From Sternotherus odoratus (taxonomy: Eukaryota > Chordata > Testudines > Kinosternidae): a stretch of 64,000 bases of DNA. Below are positions 44,521 through 56,719 of the stretch, piece by piece. The DNA is taken from assembly GCA_032164245.1 (NCBI GenBank), contig JAVMKO010000003.1, positions 66,844,390-66,908,389 of the forward strand. Reading direction: 5' to 3'. The position numbers and the translations under genes are program-made. How positions within the stretch are numbered: the stretch's first letter is position 1; the number at the start of each line of letters is the position of its first letter. Under the pieces are notes generated by a model. The model did not search any database, had not been told where the DNA came from, and saw only the letters and a list, made by a program, of their open reading frames with translations.

Positions 44521-45520
44521 GGATGAGATCTCGGCCATAAAGGTGGTCCTAGTGTAGCAGTAGGTTGGACAGGAGAGAAGTGATGTGATGAGAAAACACC
44601 CTCCTCCTCATTATACTCCTCCCTGCTGGAAAATGGATGGGTCAGGAGTGAAGCGGGTTGGCCTGTGACTGTGTTTACTGGGGATAAGTTGGTGCCAAAA
44701 AATGGAGATTCAGGCATCAATGATACCAATAAGTCCTTATGTTGCAGGAAATGGCCTTGTTCCAATGATTTCAGTGCCAAAGTGTTTAGTGCTGACTGTG
44801 CCATTAGATCTGTGGACATCGGTGCTGATGCCTGGGTGCTCTGCATTGTTGGAGCAGGTAGTGGCACAATAAGCCAAGGGAAGAATCTCAGTGCTGCATA
44901 TTTCTGTGGTCATCACTACTGCAACAGAGGAAATGGGCTTTTGTTTGCCTCTGAACTCTAAGTCTGCCCATTTGGGTTTGGCAGAAAGCATGGTGAGGGC
45001 AGTACCAGTGGATCCTGGTGCCTAGTATGCACTCAGCTGCAGTGGGGTTGATACCGAGGATATCGAATGGACTGGACACTGCTTCTTTTTCAGTGTCTCT
45101 TTCAAAGGAGAAGATGCTGTTCTTTTCCTTGTTACTTTTTTGGAAGAATGAGCCTTCCTGTGAGAAGAGGGTGAAGTCTCTGGAGAATGCTGTCCAGGAG
45201 ATCTGCTGGCTGGGATCAGATGCTGGGTGCAGAAACTTTTTCATAAGGATAAGTTTTAGATGCAGATCTCTGTCCTTCTTGGAGTGAGCCTTTAAATTGC
45301 TGCATTGATAACACTTTTGAGGGATATGTGTCTCACCTAAGCATCAGACACATTGAGAGTGACCATCCGATACTGGGATCACTTTCCAGGAGGAAAGGCA
45401 GCACTTGAAACCTGGTGAACTGGGTATGGGTTGTACTATGGAGATTCAGCCCTGAGGCTGAACATGAACTATGGTAAGGGTAGGAATTATATAACATATT
45501 TTGGAGAAAAATAAAGGAGT
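44521..45520 (-). pseudogene. DIRS-like gag remnant
   Basis: Minus-strand reading near 45240-45400 gives HIPQKCYQCSNLKAHSKKD, a Cys/His pattern like DIRS-type gag of turtles, followed by KKFLHPASDPSQQ. Frames are broken. The lineage is inferred from resemblance and from the RT at 45800. Confidence 0.5.
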
Positions 45521-45799
45521 AAAAGGGTAAGTAAATCTAACTAGTAAACAAACAACTACTCTAATTATTCTACACAGTGAATAAAGGCATCAACTATCGC
45601 ACTGCTGGGAGCTCCATCTTGGGCTGAGGAGTGTTGAGATGGAACTCAGGTGGGTAGAGTCGCATGCACTAGATAGGCACCAACAGTATATGTGTGACCC
45701 AGACAGACACTGCTGCTGAAATTCTCTGATCAAAAGTGCAGTGATGCTCTCCTGCCTGAAGCAGAGCACTCAGAGGGAAAGTCCTAAATGTGGTAGCAG

Positions 45800-45954
45800 C
45801 CCATTTTCGCAAGTTAGGAATCTAGATTTACCCATATCTAGATGACTGCCTACTTAAGGCACAATCCTTCAATAACACTCTCTGGGCCATACTACAGACT
45901 CTACAGGTACTCACGCAGTTAGGACTAATGAACACTCCAAAACTGACTCTAAGG
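45800..45954 (+). pseudogene. DIRS-like RT, part 1
   Basis: Plus-strand reading includes YPYLDDCLLKAQSFNN, the reverse transcriptase catalytic box of the YLDD type found in DIRS elements, then LQVLTQLGLMN. It runs into a hAT insertion at 45955 and continues at 46762. Confidence 0.75.
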
Positions 45955-46753
45955 CAAAGGTGGGCAAACTGCAGCCTGCGGGCCACATGTGGCCTGCTGG
46001 CCATGTTTATCCGGCCCGCCAGCTCAGCCCGAGGTGCGGTGCCACTGGCACCACGCTCCCAGCCGAGCACTGGGTGCCACGGACCCCACACTCCTGGGTG
46101 GGCTGAGCAGTGGTGAGGGGAGCCGTGGGGGCCAGGGCCAGGGGGCCAGGCCAGCACAGCTCCTGGGATGGGGTACTGGACGGGCAGAGTGTGACCGCGA
46201 GCCACGGGGCCCCGTGCTCCCAGGCCAGGTGGGCAGAGCACGGCCATGAGTCGCAGGCCCTGCGTTCCGGGGCCGGGGCGCTGGGCAGGCAGAGCGTGGC
46301 TGCGAAGCCCCATGTTCCCCGCTGGGGCACTGGGCAGTGGAGCACGGCGGGCCCTGTGAGGCTCAGCTGCGGGGCCCCGCGCTCAGGCTGGAGCGCCCGG
46401 CTGAATACAGTAAGTAAGTGGGGGGGCTTAGGTGGTAGGGTTCCGGGGTGGGGGGTGGTTAGGGTGGGGGAGGTTTCAGGAGGGGGCAGTCAGGGAAGAA
46501 AGAGGGGGGCCTAGATAGGGGGTGGGTTCCTGGGGCAGTTAGTGGAGGGGTCTCGGGGGGGGGACAAGGAGTGGGGGGAGGGGTTTGGATGGGTTGGAGG
46601 GTTCTGAGGGGAGTAGTCAGGGCAGAAAGTGGGTGGGGGTCAGACAGGGTGTGGGGCAGGTCTGTTTGGGGAGGTACAGCCTTCCCTACTCAGCCCTCCA
46701 AATGATTTTGAACCTCAATGTGGCCTTCGGGCCACAAAGTTTGCTCACCCCTG
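45955..46753. mobile_element. hAT element (799 bp) inside DIRS-like RT
   Basis: Termini CAAAGGTGGGCAAACT and AGTTTGCTCACCCCTG are inverted. The 8-bp duplication CTCTAAGG/CTCTAGGG is at 45947-45954 and 46754-46761 with one mismatch. The interior is GC-rich and non-coding. Its removal rejoins the RT reading frame. Confidence 0.88.
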
Positions 46754-47072
46754 CTCTAGGGCAACAGCTGGAATTCTTAGGAGCCTATCTTGATACAGTA
46801 AAGGCCTTCCTACCACTACACAGGTTCCACACTCTCACTATCTTAATCGACACCATTCTGACTAGCCCCCAGACCTCAGCCAGAAATTGCCTTCAAATTC
46901 TCAGGCACATGGCAGGATGTATGTTTGTGGTAAGTCATAGAAGACTCCACATGCAGTACCTTCAGGCATGGCTCAGAACTGTGTACACACCAAACAGAGA
47001 GAGACTGAACAAACCTCTATACAATTTTCTCTTCGGTTCTGGTTACAGACTGGCTTATCATGGATGTTGATG
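46754..47072 (+). pseudogene. DIRS-like RT, part 2
   Basis: Reads QQLEFLGAYLDTVKAFLPLH, then SARNCLQILRHMAGCMFVV and RLHMQYLQAWLRTVYTP. This is the thumb/connection region typical of DIRS-type polymerases. It stops abruptly at about 47072 where minus-oriented gag-like sequence begins. Confidence 0.78.
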
Positions 47073-47700
47073 GTTTTGATGGGGACCATTGCTCCAGGGG
47101 AGTTACAGTACTGGCAGTTGGGGCCAAAGTTTAAATTTGTGGCTCTTTCTTGTTCTGTCCTTCAACTTTTGGCAAAAAGTGCACTTTTGAAGAATATGAG
47201 CCTCTTCTAGACATTGGAGTCAGTGAAAATGACCATCTCTGATTGGTACTGCCTCTCTGCATACCCCTTGTTTATGGCTGATCCCCAGCAGGGGTGGAGA
47301 AAAAATGGGTCAGTAAGAAAAAGGAGATAATTTATAAGGTATAACAAAAAAGGGGAAGAACCAAAATTTTGACAGGATGGAATAAAAAGAAAAGGAGAGA
47401 TGGATTAGGAGTAAATGATAATGGAAACTCTACTAAACTACTGCAAAATTCAAAACAAGGAAAAATGCTAATTAGAATCGAACTCCAATTATTGGCCCAT
47501 CTCAGGCGAAGGGTGGCTGAGAAGGAACTGAGAGTGGTTTACCTACACAGCACTAGATAGCCTCGAGGCAAGGCACGAGACACAGAGAGCACTTGCAGAC
47601 CAAATGGATACTACTACCTAAAATCTCTGATTAGAGGTGCAGGGACACAGACATACCTAGAGTGAAGCACCAATAGGAACACTACTCAAAGAAGAATCAC
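47073..47700 (-). pseudogene. DIRS-like gag and terminal fragment, opposite strand
   Basis: The minus strand near 47150-47240 gives EEAHILQKCTFCQKLKDRT, the same gag-type Cys motif as at 45.3 kb. 47490-47700 (GAAGGAACTGAGAGTGG, ATAGGAACACTACTC, AAAGAAGAATCAC) resembles a DIRS terminal repeat. The opposite orientation to the adjoining RT means rearrangement or separate insertions. Confidence 0.5.
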
Positions 47701-48292
47701 TGTTTTTATACAACTCTTTTCACTCCCCTCAACTTTATGGGCCATTTGCAGAGCAATACAAGACCTGTTCTACCATTCAAACTCTACTAATCAGAGTGTG
47801 GTAAAATTAATTAAAACAATTATCTATAGCATTTGGACTTGCAAAAAGAAGCTAGATATCTTAGAAGAACAAAATTTGATCATAGCTTAATATTTTTTAG
47901 TTTCTTCATACTCCCTAGTCACCTTCTCATTTTTGTCTTAAGACTGTTACAAAGAGTTGTTTTTAAATGAAGGGACAGAAACCACAATTTTTAGGAAGGG
48001 AATTTTGACCTTTACCAAGATTAACAGTACCCTTTAATTGCATTTAAAAAGTCCTTAGGTACTACTTGATTCTGGATAGTCCATTATTACCTTGCACTCT
48101 TGAAAAGAAACAAAACAGGGGGCAAGGAATGAAAATTCATGACCAAACCACATACATTTTTTTCTGTCAGTCTAATCAAAATATTTAAAATAGTGTACTT
48201 TACAGTAGACACACAATGAAAAAATGGTAAAAGAATGCATACAGTTCTCTATGCTATAACAGGGAAAAGACTACATATAATACAAATCTTAC
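47701..48292. other. AK9 intron, no recognised element
   Basis: AT-rich intron; nothing recognised. Confidence 0.5.
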
Positions 48293-48385
48293 CTTTCAGT
48301 TTAGGTTCCTCTTTAGAATCAATGGATTGCATCTGAGCAGGTTGTTCTGTTTCAAGCGGAAGGTGCACTTCCATTTCCTCATCTT
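48293..48385 (-). CDS. AK9: AK9 93-bp linker exon, copy 1
   Basis: 93-bp exon with acceptor CCACAG and donor AAG/GTAAGA, phase 1 in and 1 out. It encodes an acidic stretch containing LPLETEQPAQMQ and SKEEPKLK. Its length, phases, opening AA bases and PLETE core match the next exon at 43399-43491, suggesting an old tandem exon duplication. It has no catalytic motif. Confidence 0.82.
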
Positions 48386-48992
48386 CTGTGGGTATAAATA
48401 TAACCATTAATAATTTTGAGATCCCTTGGAGATACTCAGAGGCAAGGGACTAAAGAAGTGCAAAGTTTTTGTGACATGATACAAAGATTCTAGGGTATCA
48501 CCAACAAGAAGGGAGTTAATTACCTGCTAAGAGATCATACAACTGTGTTGGGCGGAGTAACAGAGTAGGACTAAGGACTGATGAGCCAACTAGGTACTCA
48601 GAAGGAACAATGAAAATACTATAAAAATCAGCTACTTAGTAAGCAGGAAGAGGCAGACCATCACCCTTGGACTACCTCTACATTATGAGCTAAGGATTTC
48701 ATTCCCCTGCTTATGTATACACATTTGTGCTAGATCAAGTATAAATAGTATTATAGCCGCAGTAATATGGATAGCAGCAATCAAGGCATGAGTTGGCTGG
48801 GTTTCAGGTGGATTTGAACTTGTCATGGCTAAGCAATGCCTCCACTGTCACTGCGCATGCTATTGTGGCTATACTAGTATTTATACTCATGCTCTTTCTT
48901 TGCACCTGGGAGGTGACAGCATTTTATATATATCAAGTGTGTGTGTATGCAAGCAAGAAAATCACTTCCCTAGTTCGTAGTATAGACTGTAG
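48386..48992. other. AK9 intron, no recognised element
   Basis: Intron; nothing recognised. Confidence 0.45.
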
Positions 48993-49000
48993 CCTTAGAT

Positions 49001-49685
49001 CAGGGGAGGGCAAACTACGGCCCATTGGCCAGATCCAGCCTGTCAGGGATTTCAATCTCACCCGTGGGATTGCCAGCCCCATGACACAGTGGGGCTAAGG
49101 CAGGCTTTCTGCCTGACTGAAGCTCCCATTAGCAGAGAACGGGGAACCGTGGCAGAGAATGGGGAACTGTGGCCAATAGGGGCTTCGGGGGTGGTACCAA
49201 CAGGTGAGAGCAACACCCTGTTTGGAGCTGCCTGCCCTACCCCACCCCCAGGAGCTACTGCTAGACATGCTGGCCACTTCCGGGCACAACGCGGGGCCAG
49301 GGTACACAGGGAGCCTGCCTTAGCCCCGCTGCCACCCTGGAGCCACTGGAGGTAAGCGGTGCTGGGCTGGAGCCTGAACCCTCCTGCAACCTTGCCCTGA
49401 GCTCTCTAACCCCTTGCCTTGAGGCACTGCTGCACCTCTCCTGAATCCCAACTCCCTCCCCTGTGCCCCATCCCGCACTCCAAACCCCTTCCCTGAGCCC
49501 CTTCCAAACCCCTTCTGCACCCCACACCCCTTTCCCTGACCCGCTTCCTACACACTGCACCAGCCTTCCACAGCACACATTCCTTCCTGCAGCCAAAACC
49601 CCTACCTCAACCATACATTCATAGCCCTGCATACAATTTCCTCACTCGGATGTGGCCTGTGGGTCAAAAAGTTTACCCATCCCTG
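49001..49685. mobile_element. non-autonomous hAT element (685 bp)
   Basis: Termini CAGGGGAGGGCAAACTACGG and AAGTTTACCCATCCCTG are inverted. The perfect 8-bp duplication CCTTAGAT is at 48993-49000 and 49686-49693. The interior contains C-rich degenerate repeats (CCCTGAGCCCC type), similar in style to 57060-57380. Confidence 0.92.
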
Positions 49686-49693
49686 CCTTAGAT

Positions 49694-52100
49694 GCTAGTT
49701 AGCTGGGAGCAGGGTGGAGGTTGTGGGGTAAGGGTGAGTGTATTTGATTCTTTGTATATTTATATAAAACATTTAATTTTTTATAACCTGTATACACTAA
49801 ATATGAAGAATAAAACCTTTAAAAAGAATACACAATGAGAGGCTTTACTTTTAGTACTGGATCAATGGCCTACTCTGCCAGTTTGCAATATTTATTTTTA
49901 TTTCACCTAAAAGAAAATACTAGGGATTAACAAATTTGATACATAAAGGACCATCCCAAGTCTTCACTTAAAAATGTAGAGCTTGTTTCTGTACTCTATT
50001 TTCATGATTCTGTGCATATTCCTATGTCACTGAAAAACGTTAGTCTCGTGGAATTTCTGAGTCATCTAGAACCTGAAAGCTCCAAGAATCTCTTATGCAA
50101 GCTACTTCCAGGGCAATTTCCTGATTAGTTACAGAGCATGCAACTGATATAAATTCAGAGGAGCACTGGCAGCAAACACTATCTATAGATTTTTTTCATT
50201 TTCATATCATTAGTATCCATTCATAAATATATAGTGAAAAATGTTTATAACTGATTATGTATGTAATTCGATATATTCACTTGAAAAAGTCACAAAATCA
50301 AACACAGTATCAACTACACAAAACAATACAATATCAAAACACAAACTGAAAAGGCAGCAGAGGGGAATAACAATACATGTATGGTATTCTACCACAACAC
50401 GGTGCTCAGAAGCATGCACTCTCCAAACCAAACACAGCACCATAGCTGAATGCCATTTCTGAAAATTTCTGATGTCCTCTATGTCCTAGAAAGATGCCTT
50501 CCCGCTCCCTCACATTGAGGTAAGTCTCTTATGGGATATCTTTCTTGGGTATGGGTATTACCCTCTCTCACAGAACAAAAAACACAGAAAAAGACTATTA
50601 GAAAAGGTAGGCGGGGCTGCTGGGGAAAGAAACAGTGTCGTGGGATTATAAACTGGTTGTCAGTTTATAAACTGGCAGTTATGCAGACCTTTAAAATTGT
50701 GGTTAACTATTTGGATTTATTATCAACTCACCCCTAATAAACTAAGAATTCTTGACAAACAGGTATTTAGTACAATAATAAATAAATAATCTAAAGATAC
50801 ATTTTACATTATATTTACATGAGCAGCAGTCAATAATACCCTTCTCTGTATGTGAAACTATATGAGAAAATATTTTTTCAATTTGTTTCAGATAGGTTTA
50901 GGAATATATTAAAGCAAAATGTAGTTTGGAGCTATATAATATATAAATAAGGCTCCCTTAACTCAGAGGAAAACTGCAAAAAAAATCACACATGCAAGGT
51001 GGGGAGACATTCACTAAGGCCCTTGACATGCTGTCTGGAGTGGCTCAACTGTGAGTGCCAACCTCGGGGCAGACTGTCAAGAAGCAGGGCAAAAAATCCC
51101 AAGCTGGTTGTATGTTCTATAATTAGATTTCACCAACTGAAAAGCAAGTGTTAACTTCACAAGCACGACAAGAAGCCTTTCCATGGAGTCACAGATGGTC
51201 TCCTTGGGCACACTGTCCTACTCACCACCCCAGGCAAGCCTACCTCTGTGACAGATAGCCCCTTATACCAAAAATCACAATTAATATCCAGTGTGCTTCC
51301 AGTGCCAAGCACCAATCATTTACCTCCAGTCAATTGCACCCAGATCTCAGACAACAGACAATGCCTGTAGCCAATCCTATAATAAACTAACTAAAGATTT
51401 CTTAACTAGGAAAAAGTATTAAAATAGTTATTTTCAAAATTAAAGCAGATAACATACTCACACAAATGAGCTGCAGTTGTAGATTCCAAAAGACAATAGA
51501 AACGTCTATAATAAGCAAACTACAATGGGCATAAGCCAGGAGTTAATGTGGCCTGCTGAGTTTATAGAAATTGTAATTAATGAAGTATACATTCACTCAC
51601 AAGAGACACCAAAAGAGCATCACAGAGTGCTAGACTCTTTGCTTTACAACATTTAAGTTTGCATTTTTACACTATGGTTTTATAAAAAATGAGCTGTGCA
51701 CAAACAATTATTTTTTTGCTATAAAAACATATCACTTGGGAATAGGGTTGTAGTCAATGTGCCTGAGACACATACAAATGAACTAAAACAGATGTCGGGC
51801 TGAGAGCAGCATGACTGAAGTGTTTTGATGAGTCAGTATTTGATTATGGAAATCAAATGTAGCCATAGGAAAACACAATTTTCTCTAAATAAGGGCTTGT
51901 GTTTACAACAGAAGTTTATTGACATTATTACTTCTTTCATGAATAGTTGTTTTGATGTTCTCAATGATTTAAATGCAAGTCGGATGATCACAACTAAGAC
52001 TTACTTTTTATTTGAGATGAAGATATTGCAGAGACTAGAAGTCCTTTACATTTAACATTTTAGAAATGCTTCATTGTTGGCAAAAAACCATCTGTTTTAT
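49694..52100. other. AK9 intron; probably hides one missed exon
   Basis: AT-rich intron with repeat-like sequence at 51000-51560 that I cannot classify. The phase break between AK9 exons at 55134 and 48385 implies an exon in 48386-55133, which I could not locate. Confidence 0.4.
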
Positions 52101-53285
52101 AAAATCTTTATAAAGACCATCCCTGACAGGTATTTTTCTAACCTGTTTTTAAAAACTTCCAATGATGGGAATTCTATAAACTCCATTGGAAGCCTATTTC
52201 AGTACTTAACTAACCTCATAGTTAGAAGCTTTTCCCTCATAGCTAGACTGGATCTCCCTTGCTATAGATTAAGCCTGTTACTTCTTGTTCTACCTTTAGT
52301 GGACATGGAGAACAATTGATCAGCAACCTCTGTATAACAGCCCTTAACATATCTGAAGACTTATCTTATCACCTACTGGTCTTCTTTTCTTAAGACTAAA
52401 CATGTCCAGTTTTTTAACCTTTCCTCATAAGTCAGGTTTTCTAAACCTTTCATCATCTCTGTTGTTGTCTCTCCAATTTATCCACATTACCTAAAGTAAC
52501 CCCAAATTTGACACAATACTCCAGCTGAGGCCTCATCAGTGCCAAGTAGAGTAAAGCAATTATGTCCCGTCTTACATATAACATTCCTCTTAATACATCC
52601 TGGAACAATATTAGCCTTTTTTTGCTACTACATCGCATTGTTGGGTCATACTCCATTTGTGATCCACTATAAACCCCAGATCTTTTTCAGAAGCCCTGCT
52701 GTCTGGCCAATTATGCCCCATTTTGTAGTTGTGCATTTGATTTTTCCTTCTTAAATGCAGTACTTTGCATTTGTCTTTAATGAATTTCAACTTGTAGATT
52801 TCAAGCAATTCTCCAGTTTTTCAAGTTTGTTTTGGATTCTAATTCTGTACTCCCAGTTGCTTGCAACTTCTTCCAGCTTGGTGTCATTTGCAAATTTTGC
52901 AAGCATACTTTCCATTCTGTTATCTAAGTTATTAATGAAAATGTGAACAGTGCCAGGCCCAGGACAGACCCTTGTGGGATCCCACTAGATATACTCTCCT
53001 AGTTGACGGAAAACCACTGATAACTACTTGTAGAGTATAGTCTTTGGAGCAGTTATGCACCCATCATTTAGTAATATAATCTAGACCACATTGCCTTAGT
53101 TTGCTTATGAGAACAACATGTGTGACTATGTCAAAAGCCTCACTAAAATCAAATTAATCTTAATCTTCTTTATAACTGCTCCAGGCTGAGTTTCCAAGAA
53201 ACTGCCAAACCCTAACTGGTTTTGAGCATTGTCTATTAACTGTTGCCTAACTATCCTGGAGTGCTTTAAATTCTTTCATGCTTGA
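52101..53285 (-). mobile_element. CR1 LINE fragment, minus strand
   Basis: The minus strand reads SGIPQGSVLG near 52990, then KFANDTKLEE (the catalytic FADD box mutated to FAND), then FIKDKCKVLHLRRKNQMHNY and KDLGFIVDHKWSM. RPQLEYCVKFGV follows near 52510. Frameshifts and stops show an old, dead copy. Confidence 0.88.
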
Positions 53286-54095
53286 AAACCAAACAAATAT
53301 GATTTACTTTAAATTTATTTTTTAGATTCACAGACAATTTTTTCCACTTTTCACTCAGCTCCACCCAGAACGAAGGCCCCCGTGTACTTGCTGCAAGCTA
53401 GAAATCACTAACGCGGCACTCTGTTGTGGCAAACTGGTTGGAGAATACTTGGAGCTTTACCCATAATTTACATGTGATGGTAGATTCCTTTTCTCGCCCC
53501 TAGGAATACCAATTCATGCCATGAAGCATTTGGTTTTCTTAAAACTTATTTTTGAATACATAACTTCAAATATTGGTGATTAAAACTATCATATTGTATT
53601 TAAAAAAAACATTTACACTCTGACTCAGCAGATGCTGCCTGAGAAGGTATGCCATCAACTGTTTAAATGTAATTTAAAAAATGCTTTTATTTAAAATAGT
53701 TAATTTGTTTTACGTTCAGTATTCTTCTGAACACAGTAGCACAGATGGACTGCCTACTTTATCACTATTGTGCCAGAACAGAGAGTATCTGCTCCTGATG
53801 GAAGCAGCCCCAGACACAGATAGGAAAGAGAAGAGGCTGCATGGGGCTTCCCTAAACAAAAGAGACATCTATATGTTCATCATGAATGGGCATAGTTGAT
53901 TCGAAAATAAGGCAGATCTTAAAACCCAGAGGCAAGACTCATCCCAAGAGGAAAATCAAAGAAAAAAATTGTTTATTTTTTCCCACTAGTCACCAAATAA
54001 AACTAACAAATTTAAAAATACAAACAAATAAAACACCTCTCCTAATCTGAGCTAAGATACAACAGGGAAGCAGATGGACACTGTTTAGCTCTGTC
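53286..54095. other. AK9 intron, no recognised element
   Basis: AT-rich intron; nothing recognised. Confidence 0.45.
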
Positions 54096-54810
54096 ATGTC
54101 ATGGGCAGTAAAAGTAACTGAGTGGTGGCTGGGGCTACTCCATCACTTATACCCTTTCTGTAGGGGTATGAAGTGGTACACTCACTGCAAGGGTGCTCCC
54201 TCATGGCTGCTCTGGGGCTTAGCTTCTTCCAGGTCTACTTCCCTCTCCTGCTGCCTCCCTCTCTCCACTTTTTTTTCATGGCTTGGATGTCTGGCCAGGT
54301 CAGTATAGTCCTCCCCTTCCAGGGTAGGAGGCAGTTTTTTGCTCCACTGCCCAGGCTATGCCACTTCCCAGGTGGCTGATAGGAGAACCTAGGCCTACCC
54401 TCTACTCTGGGTTCCAGTCCAGGGACCTATGACTAGCAACTGTGACGCCCAGACCCCACTCCTACTTCCCTGGATTACTTTCTGTATTTTTTAGCTCCCT
54501 TCTGTCTGGGTTTACCAGAACCAAACTCACTCCTCCCAGTGAGTAACTGCAGACTACTTAACTCCATAGTCCCCAAAACACCTCTCTTCTCCCAGAAAAT
54601 GACTGCAAACTATTTCCATTGAAGCCCCCTTCTGTTGCTAACTTCCTGGCTTTATTTCAGCCCTGCTTGTTCTTTATCAGCTGGGCTCCATCATCAATCT
54701 GACTTTCATATGCAGGCCTTCTCTCAGGTGTGGACTATCAGGTTAATTATCCTAATTTAACCTGATCTGCCTTGTATGAGATGGACACCCCATAACGGGG
54801 CATGAAGACA
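54096..54810 (-). repeat. unclassified LTR-like repeat
   Basis: Pyrimidine-rich, GC-balanced block ending GACACCCCATAACGGGG, whose complement would suit the start of a minus LTR. No defined second end or duplication. Confidence 0.35.
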
Positions 54811-55133
54811 CATAGGGCTCATGGGTAGCCCCAAAAGACACAGCTAGTTAAAAGATCCCAGGCTTGCATGCACAAGGCAAAAATACCTACAGTGGGATCT
54901 ATGTGGAAAAATACTTGAAGAACTTTTAATTTTCTGATTTTATTAATCTACTTTTTTGTTTAATATACACTACAACATATATTTATGTGAGTAGAGAGAA
55001 ATGTGAAGTACTCCTTCCCACAGATGCTGAGTGGCTAAAAATGGGGGCTAAAGTTTTTAATCCCAATTTGTAAAATAATTTAAAAAATGAAACAATTCCA
55101 AAGAGGTGTTATTAAATTTTTATCCGGTGATAC

Positions 55134-55214
55134 TTGCTTTCAAATCTGTCTTCAGCAGTCTTTACAGGTTGCTGATTTTCTTCTTTTAATTTCAGCACTT
55201 CTTGCAGTTCTCTC
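55134..55214 (-). CDS. AK9: AK9 exon, charged linker
   Basis: 81-bp exon read as RELQEVLKLKEENQQ followed by PVKTAEDRFESK. The acceptor TTTCAG is good; the donor GTATCA is the only in-frame GT before a stop and is weaker than the others. It continues the helical linker of the previous exon. It ends two bases into a codon while the next recognised exon also supplies two bases, so the junction to 48385 would be out of frame; an unrecognised exon between them is the simplest explanation. Confidence 0.75.
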
Positions 55215-55736
55215 CTGAAAGTAGAAGATTCTGTATCTTTATATGTATAAAATATGGTTGGAACAAGTTTCAGACATTAAATGCAAGTGAAAATGCATAA
55301 AAATACGTTTCAATATTAAGATCCGGTTTGGCAAGCCTGCTTCTTCAAAGTGATTCATTACTAAATAAAAATTAATGATAATTTGTGTCTTTTCCTGAAT
55401 GTTATCATTTTGACAAATAAACAAATAACAGGGACCAAAGAAAACATATTAGCTAGAGGATCTCCACACACCAAATGTGGTTATGTGAGTTTAGTGTTCG
55501 TCAGAGATTAACACTAAGGTAACAATATATTGCAGGACGTTGGACCTACCAGAACTATTCCTATCTTTTTTTTTTTTTTTTTTTTTTTTTTTTAGTGCAC
55601 TGTGTTACTGGATCTCCTTAATGTAAAATAGATGTGGAAATTTTTGTGACAATAAAAGCAGTGTATGTTCATGTAGAATATATCTTATATCAAATGAATT
55701 ATTTTTATATTTTATGCATTCACATGTTAAATTTAC
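55215..55736. repeat. AK9 intron with 28-bp poly(T)
   Basis: The intron between two exons holds an uninterrupted T run at 55566-55593, an A-tract on the gene strand. No SINE body is recognisable beside it. Confidence 0.7.
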
Positions 55737-55851
55737 CTTGTTTCTTCCTCCTCTTTTTGCTTTTTTAATGCTTCATCTGTAAGTCTTTCCAAAATCTTAG
55801 AATTAATTTCATCTTTATTTGCTAGGTAGAGTCTATGTAGTAAAAATATTC
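55737..55851 (-). CDS. AK9: AK9 exon, charged helical segment
   Basis: 115-bp exon, acceptor TTGCAG and donor AAG/GTAAAT. It encodes about 38 residues, including LANKDEINSKILERLTDEAL and a run KKQKEEEE, giving a strongly helical, charged end to the preceding kinase module. Phase is 1 in and 2 out, joining cleanly to the exons on both sides. Confidence 0.85.
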
Positions 55852-56718
55852 CTGCAATACAATTATACAAAAGTAATATACTTTTGGCAGCAATATAAAA
55901 CTACGATCTCATTAGAAGGAGTATGCTTTTAAGGTATGAAAACTCTTTTATAAATGGCTTGGAGACACGTTTTTAAATTTTAGAAAAGTGTGTGCCAATT
56001 TAAAGGACAGATATACCACTTGAAAATTTTAAAGCTTTGTTTTCAGTGCCAACAGCCTAATAACTTGAGTGTGGGATATGGCAAGACTGTGGTGGGGGAT
56101 AAGTATTGAAATTTTACATTTTTGTATATCATATTTTAAACTGAAATTGTTGTTTTGCAGTGGTGTCCAATAGAAATTCGATGCTAGCCACACTTGTGCT
56201 TTTGAATTGTTCTTATTTGCCACATTATAAAAAAGGATTAAAAAACATACTACAAACATACTACATACTACTACCATAACCCTGAAATCTGGGATATAAT
56301 TCATACTGACCGCACATCTTAACTCAGCCTCCAGATTTGACTTGGATTTTATAAAATGTACTGACGAAAAAGTGGATTCACAGACCTACACGTTGCTCAT
56401 GCTTTAGCCACAATTCAAATAGCCTATTGGCCACATGTGGCTAGTGGCAAATGTATTGGACACTGCTGTTAATTTTCTAGCTTGTATGTGTGCCTATAGT
56501 TTAAGAATGGCAAAACATTTTTTAAAATCATGAGACAATATAAAATCCATGAATCCTTATTTCTGGTTCAGTGTATGCAGAAATAAAGACTTATGTCCTC
56601 AGTTCTGCAAAGTCCTTATCCATATGGGTAACTTTATTCACATGAGCAGCTGCATATCATTCATTTGGTTTGGCAAACATACAGGGGCATACCATTAGCA
56701 GATATATCTCCATTTAAT
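55852..56718. other. AK9 intron, no recognised element
   Basis: AT-rich intron. TAGCCACAATTCAAATAGCC and GGCCACATGTGGCTAG near 56405-56445 resemble hAT-type ends, but no element could be delimited. Confidence 0.35.
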
Positions 56719-56719
56719 T

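Noticed and set aside
49261..49632. Minus-strand 123-codon Gly-rich frame
   Set aside because: Entirely within the hAT element at 49001-49685, composed of degenerate C-rich repeats.
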